A stretch of DNA of 12,067 nt from Gammaproteobacteria bacterium UBA3532 (GTDB taxonomy: Bacteria; Pseudomonadota; Gammaproteobacteria; Enterobacterales; UBA3532). The position numbers and the translations under genes are program-made. A model generated the notes under the pieces. It saw only the letters and a program-made list of their open reading frames with translations, had not been told where the DNA came from and made no database searches. Shown here piece after piece: positions 8,067 to 12,067 of this stretch (positions are counted from its first letter, which is position 1; the number at the start of each line of letters is the position of its first letter). Where the stretch lies: NCBI GenBank assembly GCA_002376965.1, contig DFOV01000436.1, forward strand, positions 5,392 through 17,458, read 5' to 3'.

Positions 8067-10208
8067 CTATAAAGGGTAAAATTTTTGTTGGTTCGCTGCC
8101 ATATCGACCAGCAGTTGCGGCGGCTGGTAAAGCGAGCTAATAGGGCGCAGCGACAGGGCGGTCTGGCAATGGTTATCCAGCCCATGCTGGTCCAGATATT
8201 TCAAAGGACCACCTCTAAATGGTGGAAAGCCGATCCCAAGAATCAGCCCCATATCGGCTTCGGCATAGGATTCAACAATCTTTTCTTCGAGACAACGAGC
8301 CACCTCATTCAGCATTGGGATCATCATTCTGGCAATAATGGTGGTGTCGTCTAATGTTTTGGGTTGCGGCGGGCAAAGAAGACTGTGGGCTTCCTCGTTG
8401 GGCGATTTTTTCGGTTTGCCTTTTCTATCCAGGGTATATTGGTAAAAACCTTGCTGAGATTTTTGACCTAGCCACTGTTTCTTATAGAGGGTTTCAATGG
8501 CCGTACCTGATGGAGAAGGCATACGCTCTGGAAAAGCTTCACTCATGACTTTCGCGGCATGCACAGCTGTATCAATACCTACAACATCGATTAAGTAGGC
8601 CGGACCCATGGGCCATCCAAATTTTTCCATTACGCGATCAATGTGGTAATAGTCAACGCCTTCTTCCACCATCTGCAAAAAGCCAAATAAGTAAGGGAAT
8701 AGAACGCGATTTACATAAAATCCGGCGCAGTCATTGACAACAATTGGCTTTTTACCAATTTGACTGGCAAGACTAACAACGCTGGCAATGGTTTCGTCGC
8801 TGGTGGTCGAGCTTTTAATGACCTCAACCAGTGGCATACGATGCACAGGATTAAAGAAATGCATGCCGCAGAAGTTTTGAGGGCGGGAAAGCGCGCGCGA
8901 CAGTTCATTGATGGATATTGTTGATGTGTTGGTGCAAAGGATGCTGTCTTCGTTTAGCAGCTGATCCATTTCTTGCAATACCTGTAGCTTGACTTGCAGA
9001 TTTTCAACGACGGCTTCAATGACTACATTCGAATCAGCTAGCACGTGCTTGGACAAGGATGGCGTGATGCGTGCAATGGCCTGGGCCATATCACTGGTTG
9101 CCAGCTTGCCTCGCTCGACTTGCTTGGTGAAAAGCTTGGTAGCTTCTTGCATGCCGAGTTCCAGTGCCTCTTGGCGAATATCTTTCATCACAACCGGGAG
9201 ACCTGAACTGGCCGCTTGATAGGCAATACCTCCCCCCATAATGCCTGCGCCCAGCACGGCGAGACTATCCGTTGGTAGGGCATTCTTGGTGGCTGATTTG
9301 CTTTGCTTTTTAAGAACTTGATCGTTGAGGAATAACTGCACCAGACATTCTGCTACCGGACTCTTTGCTACACCAACGAAGAGCTCGACTTCAACCTTTG
9401 AAGCCGCTTCTCCATCCAGGTTGGCCTGTTGTTGGACGGATTTAAGCGCTGCGTAGGGAGCAGGGTAGTGAGGGCCAGCCTGCTGACTGATGACAGCCTG
9501 AGCGGTGGCAAAAGCCATGGTTTGTTCTGTTTCATTGAGCTTAACGGGCTGTTGTTTAATAGCCCTCTTTTGGCGCCAATTTAATTGATTATTAGCAGCC
9601 TGGCTAGCCATAATCATTGCCGCTTCCAATAAGTCATTGGTTTCGGTCACGCCATCAAGCGCGCCTACTTTTAACGCCGATGCTGCCGAATTTTGCTTAC
9701 CACTGGCAATCCATTCCAGCGCATTATCTATGCCTATCAGCCGTGGTAGGCGGATGGTTCCGCCCCATCCCGGGATAATGCCTAGTTTAACTTCGGGAAG
9801 GCCTATCTTGGCTTGCTGATTGCCGACACGGTAGTCGGTGCTTAATACCAGCTCCATGCCACCACCAAGACAAATGCCATTGATAGCGGAAACGGTAGGA
9901 AAAGGCAGGTTTTCGATGCGCCGAAACAGGCGGTGAACTTTTTGTAGCCAATCGGAAAGAGCTTCATCACTCAGGGTGAACTTTTGCAGAAATTCGCCAA
10001 TATCGGCACCAACAAAAAAGTCTCTTTTGGCACTTACTAGTATCAAGGCGCTGCACTCGTTAGTTTCCAAAGCGGAGATGCATTGCTCTAAATCTGCCAA
10101 CATGGCAGCATTGAATTTATTAACGTTTTGCTCAGCCAGATCGAAGGTTAAGGTTGCAATCTTTGCTTCATTGGCTTCACAGCGAATGTGTTGCCCGGAA
10201 TATATCAT
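8067..10208 (-). CDS. fadB: Fatty acid oxidation complex alpha subunit FadB
   Basis: Multifunctional enzyme of beta-oxidation (enoyl-CoA hydratase/isomerase plus L-3-hydroxyacyl-CoA dehydrogenase), forming an alpha2-beta2 complex with FadA. In 713 aa (E. coli 729) the N-terminal crotonase domain (about 1-190) has E119 in GICLGGGMEL and E139 in GLPEVKLGIIPGWGG. The NAD-binding dehydrogenase domain starts at LAVLGAGIMGGGIAYQ (316-331) and has H450 in GMHFFNPVHRMPLVEVI. The C-terminal dehydrogenase region carries FYVNRVLFPYL and GPAYLIDVVGID. The start, ATG 10208, has AGAGGA 7 nt upstream that overlaps the stop of the preceding small gene (gap 11 bp). fadB therefore appears to depend on a promoter further upstream, before 11457, or on one hidden inside the small genes. 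No obvious FadR- or PsrA-type operator is visible. Confidence 0.96.
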   Translation of the reverse strand: MIYSGQHIRCEANEAKIATLTFDLAEQNVNKFNAAMLADLEQCISALETNECSALILVSAKRDFFVGADIGEFLQKFTLSDEALSDWLQKVHRLFRRIENLPFPTVSAINGICLGGGMELVLSTDYRVGNQQAKIGLPEVKLGIIPGWGGTIRLPRLIGIDNALEWIASGKQNSAASALKVGALDGVTETNDLLEAAMIMASQAANNQLNWRQKRAIKQQPVKLNETEQTMAFATAQAVISQQAGPHYPAPYAALKSVQQQANLDGEAASKVEVELFVGVAKSPVAECLVQLFLNDQVLKKQSKSATKNALPTDSLAVLGAGIMGGGIAYQAASSGLPVVMKDIRQEALELGMQEATKLFTKQVERGKLATSDMAQAIARITPSLSKHVLADSNVVIEAVVENLQVKLQVLQEMDQLLNEDSILCTNTSTISINELSRALSRPQNFCGMHFFNPVHRMPLVEVIKSSTTSDETIASVVSLASQIGKKPIVVNDCAGFYVNRVLFPYLFGFLQMVEEGVDYYHIDRVMEKFGWPMGPAYLIDVVGIDTAVHAAKVMSEAFPERMPSPSGTAIETLYKKQWLGQKSQQGFYQYTLDRKGKPKKSPNEEAHSLLCPPQPKTLDDTTIIARMMIPMLNEVARCLEEKIVESYAEADMGLILGIGFPPFRGGPLKYLDQHGLDNHCQTALSLRPISSLYQPPQLLVDMAANQQKFYPL

Positions 10209-10219
10209 GGTGTGTTCCT

Positions 10220-10726
10220 CTAATTATCCGAATCCGCGAGTTCAGGGATAAACTGTTGAATAACTTCCATCTCTTCTACGGTATTGATTTGCGTTAATAG
10301 CGATTTGCCAAATTCTACCTTTGCCTCATTACTTAAATGAGAAATATTTGCCAGCTTTTGGCGTTCGGAAAGCCAGATCAGGATCATCGCTCCCATGTTG
10401 CTGAGTTGCTGATGCACCTTGTCTTGAAGCATCAGGGCGTTAACACAGGCTTCGAGCAAAGGTCTGGCCGTGTGATCATGATACTTTGCATTGAGTTCGC
10501 TTAGCTGCTGAATTGTGGTGCTATGTCGTGGCTTGGCCATGATTTCCAGTAGTTCGGTGGCGACGTCACAGACATCTTTCGACAGGCTGTTTACATCGGC
10601 ACTGTCTTTTTGAATCATTTGCAGTACGCTTTCAATGGAGCGGCTGGCATTGCTGACGTCTTGGCTACAGGCCGAAAGGGCATCATTACTGAATTTTGCC
10701 AGCAACTGGTAATAGCGCTCGTTCAT
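10220..10726 (-). CDS. Small helical protein with CheZ-like D-x-x-x-Q motif
   Basis: A 168-aa protein that I do not recognise as a named family. It appears entirely alpha-helical, soluble and without signal peptide. Residues 98-108 (LMLQDKVHQQL) match the CheZ catalytic pattern QD-x-x-x-Q (D102, Q106), which in CheZ dephosphorylates CheY. A segment near the C-terminus (TQINTVEEMEVIQQF) resembles the tail seen in small chemotaxis-type proteins that carry an LQFQD motif. A role as a response-regulator phosphatase or partner is an inference. The start is ATG 10726, with GAGG 6 nt upstream overlapping the stop of the preceding gene (gap 8 bp); an in-frame TTG at 10738 is less likely. It is followed after 11 bp by fadB. 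Confidence 0.75.
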   Translation of the reverse strand: MNERYYQLLAKFSNDALSACSQDVSNASRSIESVLQMIQKDSADVNSLSKDVCDVATELLEIMAKPRHSTTIQQLSELNAKYHDHTARPLLEACVNALMLQDKVHQQLSNMGAMILIWLSERQKLANISHLSNEAKVEFGKSLLTQINTVEEMEVIQQFIPELADSDN

Positions 10727-10734
10727 CTGGCACC

Positions 10735-11457
10735 TCAAGCTATCTGGTTGAAAATTAGATCATCGATCATCGAACTGTCGGTGATCTCGTAGTCTTTCTT
10801 AAGTACAGTACGATAGAAGATGCTGAGCATCAGGGTTGAGCGGAGGGCCGATTCTAGTTCTTGATGGCGCGAATCAACGGATTGCTCCAGATGATCCGGG
10901 GCGGTAGCAATAACCCACATAGCAACTAACTGCTGCAGGTTTTGCTGCAGCATATCAACAAACTGTAAGCTGGAGATAATGGGAGTTGTTTGGCTTTGCA
11001 GATCATTATCGGCAAGCACAAGGCTTTCGAGCTGGCGTTGCATGTCTGCCAGTTTTTCGCGAGCCTGGCTGGTTTCACTGACGGGCTCCGATACGGCGCC
11101 ATCCTGGGTCTGAATACCGTCATAAGTCTGGACACCGTCAAAGTTCTGGGCACTGTCATTGGTCTGAACGCTCTCAATAATATCATCAACCTCTTGGCTG
11201 ACTTGCGCCTGGATCTCCTGGATTTCACTACTGTTAAAGTAGAGATCGTGAAATTTTTGAAAGGCCTGATGGGTATGTTCGTCGAGGAAGTTCTCAGACA
11301 GTTTGACAACATGGGCCGAAGCGCTGGCGGCATCACTAACGATGTTTTGACACAGGCTTTGAAATATTCTCAAAAATAGAATATCAAGGCTTTCCTGAGC
11401 CGACGCATTGTCGGGAGTTTTCTGTAGCCGTTCCAATGTGTTTTTTGAGTAAAGCAT
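10735..11457 (-). CDS. Helical protein with hexapeptide-repeat linker and CheZ-like motif
   Basis: A 240-aa protein, family not recognised. A helical N-terminal part (about 15-95) is joined by a polar linker of 6-residue repeats (about 96-122: DSAQNF, DGVQTY, DGIQTQ) to a helical C-terminal part. There LQFVDMLQQNL (164-174) gives D168 and Q172, again the CheZ spacing D-x-x-x-Q. CheZ itself has a long helical hairpin and a flexible linker, so this could be a divergent CheZ-type phosphatase, but overall similarity is not evident. It is the first gene of the unit leading into the 168-aa gene, fadB and fadA. The ATG at 11457 has only a weak ribosome site (AAGAAG just before it, GGA 11 nt away). 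It is divergent from yigZ with a 73-bp gap. Confidence 0.72.
   Translation of the reverse strand: MLYSKNTLERLQKTPDNASAQESLDILFLRIFQSLCQNIVSDAASASAHVVKLSENFLDEHTHQAFQKFHDLYFNSSEIQEIQAQVSQEVDDIIESVQTNDSAQNFDGVQTYDGIQTQDGAVSEPVSETSQAREKLADMQRQLESLVLADNDLQSQTTPIISSLQFVDMLQQNLQQLVAMWVIATAPDHLEQSVDSRHQELESALRSTLMLSIFYRTVLKKDYEITDSSMIDDLIFNQIA
11107..11178. repeat. Four 18-bp tandem repeats inside a coding region
   Basis: Four adjacent 18-bp units, at 11107, 11125, 11143 and 11161, share the pattern (G/A)GTCTG-x-x-x-AC-x-GTCA-x-x with several substitutions. A further, weaker copy may precede them. They encode the six-residue repeats of the linker in the 240-aa protein, and 18 bp keeps the frame, so copy number could vary between strains without breaking the gene. 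Confidence 0.75.
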
Positions 11458-11530
11458 CTTCTTTTTTCGTCCAAAATGTTACTCTCTAAAGCTTAGCAGT
11501 TGATTTTTATTTTGCCGGTTATTTGAACAG
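11458..11530. promoter_or_regulatory. Divergent intergenic region, operon / yigZ
   Basis: This 73-bp AT-rich gap must hold the start signals of the leftward four-gene unit, unless it is read from elsewhere, and probably those of yigZ. I find no convincing sigma-70 -35/-10 pair on either strand and no PsrA- or FadR-like palindrome. Only the divergent arrangement supports the call. Confidence 0.35.
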
Positions 11531-12067
11531 ATGTTGCAATTTCCTATCCCAGCGTCGCTCTCTGAGTCTGAGTGGGTCGCCAAGAAAAACCGATTTATCG
11601 CGATTGTCGATTATTTTGAAGGGCGTGACGCGTTGGCTGAAAAGTTGGCCCAGGTAAAATCTCGCTATCCTGGAGCTCGTCATTATTGTTATGCCTTTAT
11701 TGGCGGAGCGCCAAATGATGGTGTGCAAATGGGGATGAGCGATGATGGAGAGCCTTCTGGTACTGCTGGTAAGCCTATGTTAGCCGTATTACAGGGGAGT
11801 GATATAGGTCACATTCTGGCGGTGGTAGTGCGTTATTCGTCTGGTATCAAACTGGGAACAGGTGGTTTGGTTCGAGCCTACTCGACCAGCCTGAAACAGG
11901 CTCTGGAACAGTTGGATACATCGCTATACGTAAAAACGGTGCGACTAGGATTCACCACGGAATACAGTCAAGTAGATGCCATCACTCGAACCTTGCATCA
12001 GCTCGGTGGTGATGTGAGCCAGGTTGACTACGGGGCGGGAGTATCTATGGTGGTAACACTACCCCAA
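11531..12067 (+). CDS. yigZ: YigZ/IMPACT family protein, cut by the window end
   Basis: The first 179 codons of a gene usually about 205 codons long; the 3' end lies outside the window. The diagnostic IMPACT/YigZ N-terminal block is clear: ARHYCYAF (about 50-57), GMSDDGEPSGTAGKPML and VVVRYSSGIKLGTGGLVRAY, followed by the start of the C-terminal domain. E. coli YigZ has the same order with RYYGGILLGTGG, so RYSSGIKLGTGG is a local variant. The eukaryotic relative IMPACT binds GCN1; the bacterial role is poorly defined. ATG 11531 is the only plausible start: an in-frame TGA lies at 11501 and there is no other ATG between. The ribosome site is weak. It is divergent from the fadBA unit, as yigZ (behind pepQ) is in E. 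coli. Confidence 0.93.
   Translation, partial: MLQFPIPASLSESEWVAKKNRFIAIVDYFEGRDALAEKLAQVKSRYPGARHYCYAFIGGAPNDGVQMGMSDDGEPSGTAGKPMLAVLQGSDIGHILAVVVRYSSGIKLGTGGLVRAYSTSLKQALEQLDTSLYVKTVRLGFTTEYSQVDAITRTLHQLGGDVSQVDYGAGVSMVVTLPQ

Noticed and set aside
11519..11728. 69-codon minus-strand frame
   Set aside because: It lies opposite the clear YigZ coding region, whose conserved blocks fix the plus strand as coding.

Overview
The window looks like chromosomal DNA of a gammaproteobacterium with moderate GC content. The proteins (DeaD, GlnK, AmtB, FadA, FadB, YigZ) are closest to gammaproteobacterial forms, and the catalytic residues fall at the same positions as in E. coli (FadA C91/H343/C373, FadB E119/E139/H450, GlnK Y51). 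A marine or Cellvibrio-like lineage is my guess only. Gene density is normal and I see no phage, IS element, CRISPR array, tRNA or rRNA.

Layout. (1) 2-2353, minus: a complete 783-aa response regulator with receiver, EAL, pseudo-receiver and a C-terminal sensor-like region. (2) 2712-4469, plus: the DEAD-box RNA helicase DeaD, transcribed divergently from an extended -10 promoter and ended by a strong hairpin at 4523-4558 that can also stop transcripts from the other side. (3) 4604-6347, minus: glnK-amtB, the nitrogen sensor and ammonium channel pair. Upstream are a sigma-54 -24/-12 promoter, a 17-bp NtrC-type dyad over the predicted start site, and repeated TGGTGC half-sites. (4) 6648-6876: a non-coding nested imperfect palindrome of about 229 bp. 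(5) 6894-11457, minus: four genes with gaps of 8-11 bp. Two are small helical proteins, each with a CheZ-like D-x-x-x-Q motif, followed by fadB and fadA (fatty acid beta-oxidation). (6) 11531-12067, plus: the start of yigZ, cut by the window edge.

How it fits together. GlnK and AmtB form the usual nitrogen-controlled ammonium uptake switch. FadB and FadA form the beta-oxidation multienzyme complex. The divergent yigZ matches the E. coli order fadA-fadB / pepQ-yigZ, but here two unrecognised phosphatase-like genes lie between fadB and yigZ, and pepQ is not in the gap. The most interesting points are these two signalling-type genes coupled to fadBA, the dense regulatory region before glnK, and the nested palindrome between fadA and glnK.
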